NCBI GenBank assembly: GCA_014361205.1
Contig: JACIVZ010000006.1
Span: forward strand, 1-41,779
DNA: 41,779 nucleotides
Direction: 5' to 3'
From: Methanomethylovorans sp.
GTDB taxonomy: Archaea > Halobacteriota > Methanosarcinia > Methanosarcinales > Methanosarcinaceae
The notes beneath the pieces are model-generated. The model saw only the letters and a program-made list of their open reading frames with translations. It was not told the DNA's origin and did no database searches. The translations under genes were made by a program, and so were the position numbers. Position 1 is the first letter of the stretch. Each line of letters begins with the position of its first letter. Positions 29,528 to 37,663 of the stretch are shown here, one piece after another.

Positions 29528-30319
29528 TTATTCATTTCCCAGATTTATCTTCTCTGCTTTCTCTTTGTATTGCTGGAATAATTCATGGCTCCATTTCAAG
29601 GCCCTTGGGTCAAAGCTCATAATGATACGGTGGTCATAATGACCATTTTTGTTAAAAAAGCATAAAAATAAGAAACGGTCAGTGGTTACTATAGTCGCCA
29701 CTCCGGAAATATCATCATTGACAAGGATTTCTGTACTTTCCGAAATAGTTAATTTTTTCATTTGATCTGCATAATCCTTCTGGAATCTCTCTAAAACAGT
29801 AGATGTAAGAACAAGAGATACATTTATACCTTGTTCTGCGAGCTTTGAATAAATAGCGGGAAATTCAGGATGGAAATAAGCAGTGAATGCATTGACAAAA
29901 TTAGATTTGAAAATATTTTCCTTGAATTCCATAGGAAATTCAAAAAGATAATTTAGATTTGGTTCGATGATAATGTAATTTCCAAGCTCACCGAGTCTTT
30001 TTAACATAGGGGAAGGTATACCGCTAAGATCATGATTAAGCCAGTATTCCTCATTTTCCTCAAAAACTTCTACAATATTCAGGAAGGGCAACAGATTCTC
30101 AACTAATATCTCTCCCATCTTGGAAAGGTAATAAAGGTCATCCTCCTGAATTACAAGTCCACAATCTTTTAATTTTTTTATCTGAGGTATTATAGCTGTG
30201 GAAGTCACATTAAGTGCTGTTTTGATCTCGTCACGGTTTTTCTTTCCTCCCATCAGCAGAAGCAAAAGATTCTTTCTTTTTTCCGAATCCAGCATAGTGT
30301 CTATTAAGGAAGTTTTCAT
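29528..30319 (-). CDS. FilR1/Msr-type winged-helix regulator (DUF1724)
   Basis: The 263-residue product has an N-terminal winged helix at about residues 10-75 (ILVEN ends it; NRDEIKTALNVTSTAIIPQIKKLKDCGLV is the recognition part). It is followed by the FilR1 middle domain/DUF1724, with NYLFEFPMEFKENI, FHPEFPAIYSKLAEQGINVSLVLT and a C-terminal FDPRALKWSHELFQQYKEKAE. In Methanosarcina the Msr proteins of this family regulate methyltransferase genes for methylated substrates. Here it is in the same orientation as a response regulator and kinase, all divergent from mtbCB, so control of dimethylamine use is a reasonable inference. It probably has its own TATA element near 30360-30370. Confidence 0.85.
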   Translation of the reverse strand: MKTSLIDTMLDSEKRKNLLLLLMGGKKNRDEIKTALNVTSTAIIPQIKKLKDCGLVIQEDDLYYLSKMGEILVENLLPFLNIVEVFEENEEYWLNHDLSGIPSPMLKRLGELGNYIIIEPNLNYLFEFPMEFKENIFKSNFVNAFTAYFHPEFPAIYSKLAEQGINVSLVLTSTVLERFQKDYADQMKKLTISESTEILVNDDISGVATIVTTDRFLFLCFFNKNGHYDHRIIMSFDPRALKWSHELFQQYKEKAEKINLGNE

Positions 30320-30414
30320 GTAGCACTCACAAATCCTTTGATGACTATTATCTTTTATGAGTATATAGGTTGTATGAAAAATGAAACATAGGTCTGCATA
30401 CTGTGCATAGATAC

Positions 30415-30825
30415 TTAAACTGTAGATTTTTTATTGTTTATTTCCTTTTCTACACTATGTCTGTACAGTGCCATCTCTATATTGGAATGCAGGTCATTGG
30501 CTTTGAAAGGTTTTACAATATATGCATATGGCTCTGTTATCTTTGCCTTTTCCAGAATTTTATCATCTGAATAAGCGGTAAGATAGATGATTGGAATATC
30601 AAAGCGTTTCCTGATTTGTTCCGCAGCTTCCACCCCGTTCATTTCTCCTTTAAGCATGATATCCATAAGGATAAGGTCGGGTAAAATTATCTCAGTCAGC
30701 TTGAGTGCTTCTTCTCCAGTAGATGCAATGGCAGGAATTGAATAACCAAAACTCTTCAGTTTTTTCTTTATATTAAGAGCAATTATATTTTCATCCTCTA
30801 CTATTAATATCTTTATGTCTTCCAC
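30415..30825 (-). CDS. Receiver-only response regulator
   Basis: This single CheY-like receiver domain of about 136 residues has the acidic pair in ILIVEDENIIALN, the phospho-acceptor Asp in LILMDIMLKGEMNG, the Thr/Ser position (IIYLTAYSDD) and the lysine in YIVKPFKAN. There is no output domain, so it must act through a partner. The frame is open to GTG 30834, but that codon lies in AAGGTGG; GTG 30825 is better spaced. It lies close behind the sensor kinase (gap of a few to 16 bp), so the two are one operon. The next gene downstream is the FilR1/Msr regulator, a possible partner. Confidence 0.88.
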   Translation of the reverse strand: MEDIKILIVEDENIIALNIKKKLKSFGYSIPAIASTGEEALKLTEIILPDLILMDIMLKGEMNGVEAAEQIRKRFDIPIIYLTAYSDDKILEKAKITEPYAYIVKPFKANDLHSNIEMALYRHSVEKEINNKKSTV

Positions 30826-30841
30826 AAATTCCACCTTTTCT

Positions 30842-32881
30842 TTATTTGAATGTTATTATGAATCTTGTTCCATGATTTCTTTCAAGTTCTATAGTTCCGT
30901 CTATCTGATCAACCAATGTGGTCACAAGCTGCAATCCTAAAGATTCAGTCTGCCTAAAATCCATATTTTCGGGAAATCCTCTGCCATTGTCACTTACTAT
31001 GAGTATAAACTTCTCTGCCTCATAGTTCATATCAATAATAATACTGCCCTCATCACCTGATCTAAAAGCATGTTTAAAAGAATTTGAAACTAGCTCATTT
31101 ACTATCATCCCCAGCGGTATGGCCACATCCATATCTAAGAAAACAGTAGCAATGTGCACTTTGACATCTATATTATTATTCATCATGTAGGAACGGGACA
31201 GGTCATTGACAAGTTTTGTGATATAATCAGCAAAATCAATGCTTTCCATATCTTCTGATCTGTATAATTCTTCATGCACTAAAGCCATGGATATTACACG
31301 ACTCTGGCTGTTCCTGAAAGCTTCAATGACCTTGGGATCCTTAAATTTATCAGATTCAAGGTCAAGTAAACTTGAAATAACCTGAAGGTTGTTTTTTATT
31401 CTGTGATGGATTTCTTTCTTGCGAATTTGTTCGATTTGCCTACGTTCAGTCATCATATGATCTAATGTTTTACGTGTTCTTTCAATCCCCTCTGTAAGTA
31501 TCCTGAAATCCCCTTCACCATGTACCTGTATACTACGTGAAAAATCATTGTTCTGCACTGCAGTCAGTACAGAATTTGAGTCTTTTATCATTGTATCCAG
31601 AGATTCAGCAAAATTATCAAGAGTAGTTGCAAGCTGTTTAAACTCACCATGTACATCCAGTTTAGAACGTGCATCAAGTTGCCCCTTGGCAAGCGCATTT
31701 GTAACCCTTATCGTATCTCTTATTGGTGTGATTACTGCATCTAATATTTCGTTAAGACCCTGTGGAATTTCCCTGAAATCGATTTCCACATCAGTACTTG
31801 CTCTTGTATCAAGTTTACCTCTCACGGCATCATTTGATATTTTTTTAAAGCCTGCAACAATTTGATTAATGGGTCTTGTCACAAACAGAGCTATAAGATA
31901 TGCAATAGCAGCCATAAATATAATAGCTGCCATAGATATGTGCAGAAGTTTTGTTCTGAGAGCTATTACTCCTGCGAACATCTCATCTTTTGGAACTACA
32001 AGTACAAAAGAAAAATTACCTGTCCTTATAGGTTCATAGAACATGACAACTTTCTTGCCGGTATTAATGTCAATAGTTTCAACATGACCGCTTTTACCCT
32101 CTTTTATATCATCAGCAGCTTGTGAAATCTCCTCCGTTCCGAAATCGTATAATGTTCGATTCCCTATCCATTGTTTATTATAAGGATGGGATAAAAGCAT
32201 GCCTCTGTTACTGGTCATGAAAGCATAACCAGTATCAAAAGCTTTCACATTGCTAAGGATTTCATCGAGGTAATATAGGGAAACGTCAACACCACCGATA
32301 CCTATGAATTCATCATCCTTCATTATAGGATAAACATAACTTACCATGAAAACACCTTCATAGTAATAAGGTTCAGTAAGTACATTACTTTTCAATTTTT
32401 TTGGTAACTGATAATAATCAGAAGTCTCATAATAAAGAAGCGGATCAAGCTTGATCGGACCGTTCATTTTGTTCCAATAAGGTATAAACCGACCTGTTGC
32501 ATCATGTCCCACAGCATTTATATATAAATTGTCTTTCCCGTCAAAAGCATTGGGCTCATATGCAACATATGTACCTAATAATGAAGGATGGCTGACAAGT
32601 ATGCCATACAGCATATTGTTTACCTCATCCCTGTTGGCTGACTCATAATTACTCATGGATGTAGCTATTATTTTTGCAATTGCTTGGTTTGTGTTCATAT
32701 CTCCATTGAACTCATTTGCATAACTTTTTGCCATTTCAATTGCCTGCTGATAAGCAAGTGCTTCTTCCTGAGTAGTAACTGTAGAAATAATCATTGCTGT
32801 TGTGCTGGCAAGTACAATTATCACACTCACAACTATGAATAAGATGAGTTTTACTTTGAGTGAAATATTTTTCCATCTCAT
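30842..32881 (-). CDS. Sensor histidine kinase, extracytoplasmic Cache and HAMP, HisKA_2
   Basis: The product is about 679 residues. A first membrane helix (about residues 10-32) is followed by an outward Cache-type sensor region to about residue 310 (FMVSYVYPIMKDDEFIGIGG, then AFMTSNRGMLLSHP). A second helix, HAMP and a further HAMP-like linker come next. The HisKA_2 phospho-histidine is near residue 490 (EIHHRIKNNLQVISSLLDL), and the ATPase has N-box LGMIVNELVSNSFKHAF and G-box SDNGRGFPEN. It should autophosphorylate and pass phosphate to the receiver protein downstream. The ligand is unknown; a small amine or acid is plausible for Cache domains. AGGTG before ATG 32881 supports the inner start. 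Confidence 0.88.
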   Translation of the reverse strand: MRWKNISLKVKLILFIVVSVIIVLASTTAMIISTVTTQEEALAYQQAIEMAKSYANEFNGDMNTNQAIAKIIATSMSNYESANRDEVNNMLYGILVSHPSLLGTYVAYEPNAFDGKDNLYINAVGHDATGRFIPYWNKMNGPIKLDPLLYYETSDYYQLPKKLKSNVLTEPYYYEGVFMVSYVYPIMKDDEFIGIGGVDVSLYYLDEILSNVKAFDTGYAFMTSNRGMLLSHPYNKQWIGNRTLYDFGTEEISQAADDIKEGKSGHVETIDINTGKKVVMFYEPIRTGNFSFVLVVPKDEMFAGVIALRTKLLHISMAAIIFMAAIAYLIALFVTRPINQIVAGFKKISNDAVRGKLDTRASTDVEIDFREIPQGLNEILDAVITPIRDTIRVTNALAKGQLDARSKLDVHGEFKQLATTLDNFAESLDTMIKDSNSVLTAVQNNDFSRSIQVHGEGDFRILTEGIERTRKTLDHMMTERRQIEQIRKKEIHHRIKNNLQVISSLLDLESDKFKDPKVIEAFRNSQSRVISMALVHEELYRSEDMESIDFADYITKLVNDLSRSYMMNNNIDVKVHIATVFLDMDVAIPLGMIVNELVSNSFKHAFRSGDEGSIIIDMNYEAEKFILIVSDNGRGFPENMDFRQTESLGLQLVTTLVDQIDGTIELERNHGTRFIITFK

Positions 32882-33200
32882 GAAAGGTAGCACCTGCTTT
32901 CGTTTGCTCCGGAACAATTATTCAAAAGTGTTTCATATGTTAATTATTGAATATGTATTCTTGATTTTTCTTATAATAATCTAAGCTAAAACTTACAATA
33001 GCATTGTAATATTACAATGTAAAAACAATATTTTACTTGCTGACAGGATATTATTCTGTCTATTAATATTACAATACTGAAGACATATTTTGCTGAATTT
33101 ATGATATATAGCGCCTCTTTGAATAAATAAACATATAAAAGCTTGTTGATACAGTTTCCCTTTTCAATAGGCTATAATGGGTTTAAAAAGGAGGTAAACT
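32882..33200. promoter_or_regulatory. Divergent control region between sensor kinase and mtbC
   Basis: It holds a perfect 18-bp palindrome CATTGTAATATTACAATG at 33002-33019. A second copy of the 11-mer AATATTACAAT is at 33065-33075 (first copy at 33008-33018), and a further TTACAATA is at 32993-33000. The mtbC TATA box (ACATATAAAAGC, about 33131-33142) predicts a start near 33160, and AAGGAGGT (33188-33195) precedes the ATG. A small GACAG/CTGTC hairpin lies near 33042-33060. A TATA-like element for the kinase lies on the minus strand near 32970-32980. The spacing puts the TTACAAT sites upstream of both promoters. Confidence 0.6.
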
Positions 33201-33845
33201 ATGAGCAAAGAAGAGATGTTTAAGGAACTTGCAGATGCGATAATTTCCTGTAAAAAAGATGCGGTTATCGCAGCTGTAAACAAGGCCAGAAGCCAGGGTA
33301 TTGCGCCGGCCGAGATTATAGAAAAAGGTCTGGCAGCAGGTATGAACGAAGTAGGAGTAATGTTTGAACGAGGTAAATTGTTCTTACCCCATGTCATGAT
33401 GGCGGCAGGTGCCATGCAGGAAGGAGTAAAGATCTTGGAAGCTGACATGCCCAAGGAAGCCACTTCCAAGAAATTAGGAGTAATTGTCAACGGTACTGTA
33501 GAAGGTGATGTTCACGACATTGGCAAATCCATAGTCTCCACAATGCTACAGTCTGCAGGTTTTGAAGTCCACGATATCGGCAGGGACGTCCCTCTGCAGA
33601 ATTTCATTGACAAAGCCAGGGAAACCAATGCACAGATGATTGGTCTTTCTGCCCTGATGACAACTACAATGGTCGGTCAGAAGGAAGTAATTGAGATGCT
33701 CAAGGAACAGGGTATGAGAGATAAGGTCAAGGTCATGGTAGGCGGTGCACCTGCAACTCAGGCATGGGCTGATAAGATCGGTGCAGATTGCTATGCTGAG
33801 AATGCAAGTGAAGCTGTTGCAAAGGCAAAGGAGCTTTTGCTTTAA
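33201..33845 (+). CDS. mtbC: Dimethylamine corrinoid protein MtbC
   Basis: This 214-residue methyl-carrier protein has an N-terminal helical cap (residues 1-90) and a B12-binding domain with the base-off motif DVHDIG at residues 103-108 (His105 ligates cobalt), then GLSALMTTTM and GGAPATQAWADKIGAD. It accepts a methyl group from dimethylamine via MtbB and passes it to coenzyme M via MtbA (not in this window). AAGGAGGT before the ATG is a near-perfect ribosome-binding site, as expected for high expression. Homologues MtmC and MttC are similar; its pairing with mtbB supports the dimethylamine assignment. Confidence 0.95.
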   Translation: MSKEEMFKELADAIISCKKDAVIAAVNKARSQGIAPAEIIEKGLAAGMNEVGVMFERGKLFLPHVMMAAGAMQEGVKILEADMPKEATSKKLGVIVNGTVEGDVHDIGKSIVSTMLQSAGFEVHDIGRDVPLQNFIDKARETNAQMIGLSALMTTTMVGQKEVIEMLKEQGMRDKVKVMVGGAPATQAWADKIGADCYAENASEAVAKAKELLL

Positions 33846-33857
33846 GGAGTGATCAAC

Positions 33858-35258
33858 ATGACAGAATATGCATTGAGAATGGGAGACGGTAAAAGAATCT
33901 TCCTTACAAGGGAGCAGATCCGTGCAGATCTGGAAGCAGGCACAGCCGATGCTGCAGACCTTGGAAGTATTCCTGCACTTACTGGTAATGAACTTGACAA
34001 GCTTGCTGAGATTCTGATGATGCCTGCCAGGATGGTAGGTGTCGAACCAGGTAAAGAAGTGCCTGTAACTCATGATATAGGCACTATACGTCTTGATGGT
34101 GATCAGGGAAATAGTGGTGTGGGTATTCCTACAAGCAGACTTGCGGGCTGTATGATTCACGAACGAGCCATGGGTGCTGACACCATGGAACTTGGTCATA
34201 TAGATTACAGTTTCAAGCCAGTGAAACCTGTAATAGCTCAGGAACAGCAGGCAATGGAAGTATGTCAGCAGAATATGATAGTTCCGCTATTCTACGGTGC
34301 AATGCCAAACATGGGTCTGTACTATACTCCAGACGGTCCCTTTGAGAACCCTGGCGATCTTATGAAGGCATTCAAGATAGCTGAGGCTCAGGCATCCATG
34401 GAGCATGCTGCTGATCACCTGACCAGAGATATGATATGGATTATGCAGAAGTTGATGTTTGCGGGTGCAGATGGTGTCAACTTCGATACAACTGGTGCAG
34501 CCGGTGATGGTGATATGTTTGCGACCTTGCGTGCTGTGGAATCTCTGAGAAAACAGTATCCTGACATGTATATTGAAGTAGGGATGGCAGGTGAGCTTGT
34601 GCTGGGTATGCATGGTGAACTGCAGTATGACAATACTACACTTGCAGGTCTGTGGCCTCACCAGCAGGCTCCTCTGGTAGCAAAGGCAGGTGCCAATGTA
34701 TTCGGCCCCGTGGTTAACACCAATACCAGCAAATCCTCTGCCTGGAACCTGGCAAGAGCAGTAACTTTCGTGAAAGCGGCAGTAAAGGCATCACCTATAC
34801 CATGTCATGTGAATATGGGTATGGGTGTGGGAGGTATACCCATGTTTGAAACTCCAACCATTGATGCAGTTTCACGAGCCAGTAAGGCAATGGTGGAAAT
34901 TGCCGGCGTGGATGGTATATAGATAGGGGTCGGCGACCCGATGGGTATGCCGATCACTCACATCATGACATCCGGTATGAGCGGTATCAGAGCAGCTGGT
35001 GACCTGGTGGCAAGAATGCAGTTTGCACGCAACATGAGACTTAAAGATGCAAAGGAATATGTGGCAAAGAAACTGGGAGTTTCTACAATGGATCTCTCTG
35101 ATGAGTATGTCATGAGGGAATTAAGGGAAGAACTCGGTATCGGTGTTGTAACATCCGTTGCGGGTAGCCCGAAGGGAATTGCTGCTAAGATGAACATCGA
35201 AAAGCTGCTTGATATAAAAATCAACTGCTGTGAGAAGTTCAGAGGTAAACTCAAGTAA
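33858..35258 (+). CDS. mtbB: Dimethylamine methyltransferase MtbB with in-frame pyrrolysine codon
   Basis: Two adjoining frames in the same phase are joined through TAG at 34920-34922. Read as pyrrolysine at residue 355 they give a 466-residue protein, the usual MtbB length. The sequence around the codon, GVDGI[16 protein letters not shown], matches the family. It transfers a methyl group from dimethylamine to the corrinoid of MtbC. ATG 33858 follows AAGGAGTG 12 bp after mtbC. The amber codon would be read by the pyl system, which must be elsewhere in the genome. Both parts are intact and normal in composition, so this is recoding, not a pseudogene. An RNA element downstream of the codon cannot be judged by eye. 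Confidence 0.96.
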
Positions 35259-35276
35259 TACAGTTTAAGTCGCAAT

Positions 35277-35320
35277 GGTCGGGATTTTGCAGTGCAAAGT
35301 GCCGACCTCTATTTTATTTC
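35277..35320 (+). terminator. Structured hairpin between mtbB and the permease gene
   Basis: GGTCGG (35277-35282) pairs with CCGACC (35302-35307), and inside it TTTG (35286-35289) pairs with CAAA (35295-35298). A T-rich run (TCTATTTTATTTC) follows. It may cause partial termination so that mtbCB outweigh the permease, or stabilise the 3' end of the methyltransferase message. Confidence 0.5.
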
Positions 35321-35369
35321 AATTGTAGGGTTAACTCAGCAACATAATTATAAAATAAAGAGTGATAAC

Positions 35370-36827
35370 ATGACTAAAGAAGAAGGAATCGATTGGGAAC
35401 ATGCACCACAATGTGCGAAGGTCGTGTGTGAAACTAGTGGCCTGGAAAGGACCATTGACTGGAAGCAAGGTCTTGCTATTGCAATTGGTGTACCTCTTCT
35501 TATATTACCATCCATCGGTTATTTTGCAAGTTATTTGTGGTCATTTGCAATTATAGTGTGGGGTCTTTCTGTGTTTCAGGGGTTCATGCAAAACCTCGCC
35601 TACGGTGAATTAGCTACAACCTTTCCCAATGCATCCGGATTACCAGGATTTGCCCAGAATGTTTTTAAAGGCGATGGCAATGAAAAATATGACAAAGGTA
35701 AGCTCATAGGTGGTTTCAGTGCATGGAGTTACTGGTTTGCATGGAATCCGGTACTTGCTATTTTTGCCATACTTGTGGGCAGTTATCTTCAGGGTTTAAT
35801 CCCGGCACTTGCTGACTATTCAGCATATAGTTTATCTCTTGCTTCGGGCGTCGTCATTTTTGGCGGACTTATGATAATCAATGCTCGAGGACTTTCGAGT
35901 GGAGCAACGATGGGATATATACTTGCTTTCCTTTCCCTTGCACCTCTGGCAATCATCACATTTTCTCCTTTTGTAACTGGTGATTTTGTACTGTCTAATA
36001 TTACCAGTGCATGGTTACCTGTGGACTGGACATGGGATTTGCATCATATTCTCATTTTGCTGGGTATTTTTGCAATGGCACAGTGGAGTGCCTGTGCATG
36101 GGAAACAGCGGCTATATATGGTCCAGAATACAAAAACCCCCATTCAGATGTTCCAAAAGCTCTGTTTAGCTGTGGTTTTGTCTGCCTCTTTACTTACATA
36201 CTTGTCCAGGCAGCAGTTACTGGAACACTGGGAGTAGAAGGAACTATTGCACAGCCCATTTCTCCCATGCTTCCTCTTGCTCAGGCAGCATTGGGTCCGA
36301 TTGGCACATATATATCTATAATCATGCTTGTAGCTGCAATGATATTGATTATTCAGACAGCTTTTCTGGGATCTTCAAGAGCTATGCATTCCATGGCAAC
36401 TGAAGGAAACTTACCCTCCATATTTGCTAAAATTAATTCCAATGGAACTCCTATCATTGCCATGGTTGTTATAGCTGTGTTTAACCTGGCACTTATATCT
36501 TTGGGCACACCTACTGCTATTCTGGCGGCATCTGCCATAGGATATGTATGTGCCAATGGTATCAGCCTTTTTGCATATGTGAAGGCTAAATCTGATCCTA
36601 AACTTGCAGCTATGGAAAGACCGTTTAAGGCACCAGCCGGCTGGAAGAATGTTGCATTGCTCTTTGGTCTTTTCAATCTGCCATTGTGCTTAATCGGTAT
36701 TATCTATCTCAATAGCCTTGAGATAGGTTGGACTTCAACAATTGTGGGTTTCATTGTGCTAGCTCTATATATACCTCTTTGGTTCTATTCCCAGCATGAA
36801 AACAATATAGCTAAAGAAAGAGCTTAA
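35370..36827 (+). CDS. APC-superfamily permease, probable dimethylamine transporter
   Basis: This protein of about 485 residues has around twelve hydrophobic segments and the amino acid-polyamine-organocation fold. Visible parts are a short charged N-terminus, LAIAIGVPLLILPSIGYFASYLW, FSAWSYWFAWNPVLAIFAIL, and a re-entrant-like AMAQWSACAWETAAIYGPEYKNP. In Methanosarcina, permeases of this family next to methylamine methyltransferase genes are taken to import the amine. The substrate is inferred from the operon with mtbC-mtbB. The frame is open upstream to 35292, but that part overlaps the hairpin; ATG 35370 with GAGTGAT upstream is preferred. Confidence 0.85.
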   Translation: MTKEEGIDWEHAPQCAKVVCETSGLERTIDWKQGLAIAIGVPLLILPSIGYFASYLWSFAIIVWGLSVFQGFMQNLAYGELATTFPNASGLPGFAQNVFKGDGNEKYDKGKLIGGFSAWSYWFAWNPVLAIFAILVGSYLQGLIPALADYSAYSLSLASGVVIFGGLMIINARGLSSGATMGYILAFLSLAPLAIITFSPFVTGDFVLSNITSAWLPVDWTWDLHHILILLGIFAMAQWSACAWETAAIYGPEYKNPHSDVPKALFSCGFVCLFTYILVQAAVTGTLGVEGTIAQPISPMLPLAQAALGPIGTYISIIMLVAAMILIIQTAFLGSSRAMHSMATEGNLPSIFAKINSNGTPIIAMVVIAVFNLALISLGTPTAILAASAIGYVCANGISLFAYVKAKSDPKLAAMERPFKAPAGWKNVALLFGLFNLPLCLIGIIYLNSLEIGWTSTIVGFIVLALYIPLWFYSQHENNIAKERA

Positions 36828-36845
36828 TTTGCAATTTGAATTTTG

Positions 36846-36881
36846 AAATGCACTCTTATTAGAGTTGCATTTATTTTTTTA
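36846..36881 (+). terminator. Strong terminator of the dimethylamine operon
   Basis: AAATGCA (36846-36852) pairs with TGCATTT (36866-36872) and CTCT (36853-36856) with AGAG (36861-36864), leaving a one-base bulge and a TATT loop. The stem is followed by TATTTTTTTAATTT. It lies 19 bp after the permease stop. Confidence 0.7.
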
Positions 36882-36963
36882 ATTTGATTCAGCTGATTTG
36901 TATCTACATTTTCATGAGGATTATTCTAAAATAGTACTACCTCATAAAAGAAATAGGGGAAAT

Positions 36964-37605
36964 ATGAACGTACTATATATTTATGCACATCAGGAACCTG
37001 CATCTTTTAACGCCGCTTTAAAGACAGTTGCTATCGAAACCTTTGAAAATGCAGGTCATAATGTCAGGGTGAGCGATCTGTATGCCATGAACTTTAAGCC
37101 AGTGCTCGATGCAAGTGATTTTCTGCAAAGGAAAAAAAAGGATTTTTTGTCTCTTTTCCCGGAACAGATAAATGCAAGCAAGACAGGTACTTTCGCGCGG
37201 GATATAATGGAAGAGATGGAGAAAGTAAAATGGGCAGATTTGCTCATATTTCAGTTTCCTGTTTACTTTACTGGTATGCCTGCCATAATGAAAGGCTGGA
37301 TTGACAGAGTATTTGCAGCTGGATTTGCGTTTAATCCCATCAGTCAGGAATTTTATGAGAAAGGATTGTTGAAAGGAAAAAGGGTGATGATGACTATTAC
37401 CACCGGAGCAGATGAGAGTATGTATTCGAAAGGAGGAGCCCATGGAGATATAAACGAGCTCTTAAAATATATCACACATTGCATATTTGAATATACGGGG
37501 TTTGAAGTCCTGCCTTCATACATAATGTTTTCTGTAAACAGCCAGTCAAGAGAAAAAGGACAGAAGCATCTGGACGAATATAGACATATATTGAATAAAC
37601 TTTAA
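36964..37605 (+). CDS. NAD(P)H-dependent flavodoxin-fold oxidoreductase (quinone reductase family)
   Basis: The 213-residue product has the flavodoxin-like fold of NAD(P)H:quinone oxidoreductases (NQO1/KefF/MdaB relatives). It begins MNVLYIYAHQEPASFNAAL (FMN phosphate loop region). It then has DLYAMNFKPVLDASDF, VKWADLLIFQFPVYFTGMPAIMKGWIDRVF and a GKRVMMTITTGADESMY segment. It should use a flavin to reduce quinone-like or other acceptors; the natural acceptor is unknown. GGGGAAAT before ATG 36964 sets the start, 22 codons inside the longest frame. It is a single gene convergent with the LVIVD protein. Confidence 0.88.
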   Translation: MNVLYIYAHQEPASFNAALKTVAIETFENAGHNVRVSDLYAMNFKPVLDASDFLQRKKKDFLSLFPEQINASKTGTFARDIMEEMEKVKWADLLIFQFPVYFTGMPAIMKGWIDRVFAAGFAFNPISQEFYEKGLLKGKRVMMTITTGADESMYSKGGAHGDINELLKYITHCIFEYTGFEVLPSYIMFSVNSQSREKGQKHLDEYRHILNKL

Positions 37606-37634
37606 ACTATTGTTTGAACTATGTTAATAATTTA

Positions 37635-37657
37635 TTTTCTCTTCTTTTTAGAGAAAA
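37635..37657. terminator. Hairpin between convergent genes
   Basis: TTTTCTCT (37635-37642) and AGAGAAAA (37650-37657) form a perfect 8-bp stem with a T-rich loop between the oxidoreductase gene and the minus-strand LVIVD gene. It could act in both directions, though neither side has a long T-run after it. Confidence 0.5.
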
Positions 37658-37663
37658 ACTGGA

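Noticed and set aside
33849-34922. mtbB as a truncated gene or pseudogene
   Set aside because: The TAG sits at the known pyrrolysine position and the frame continues to the normal MtbB end.
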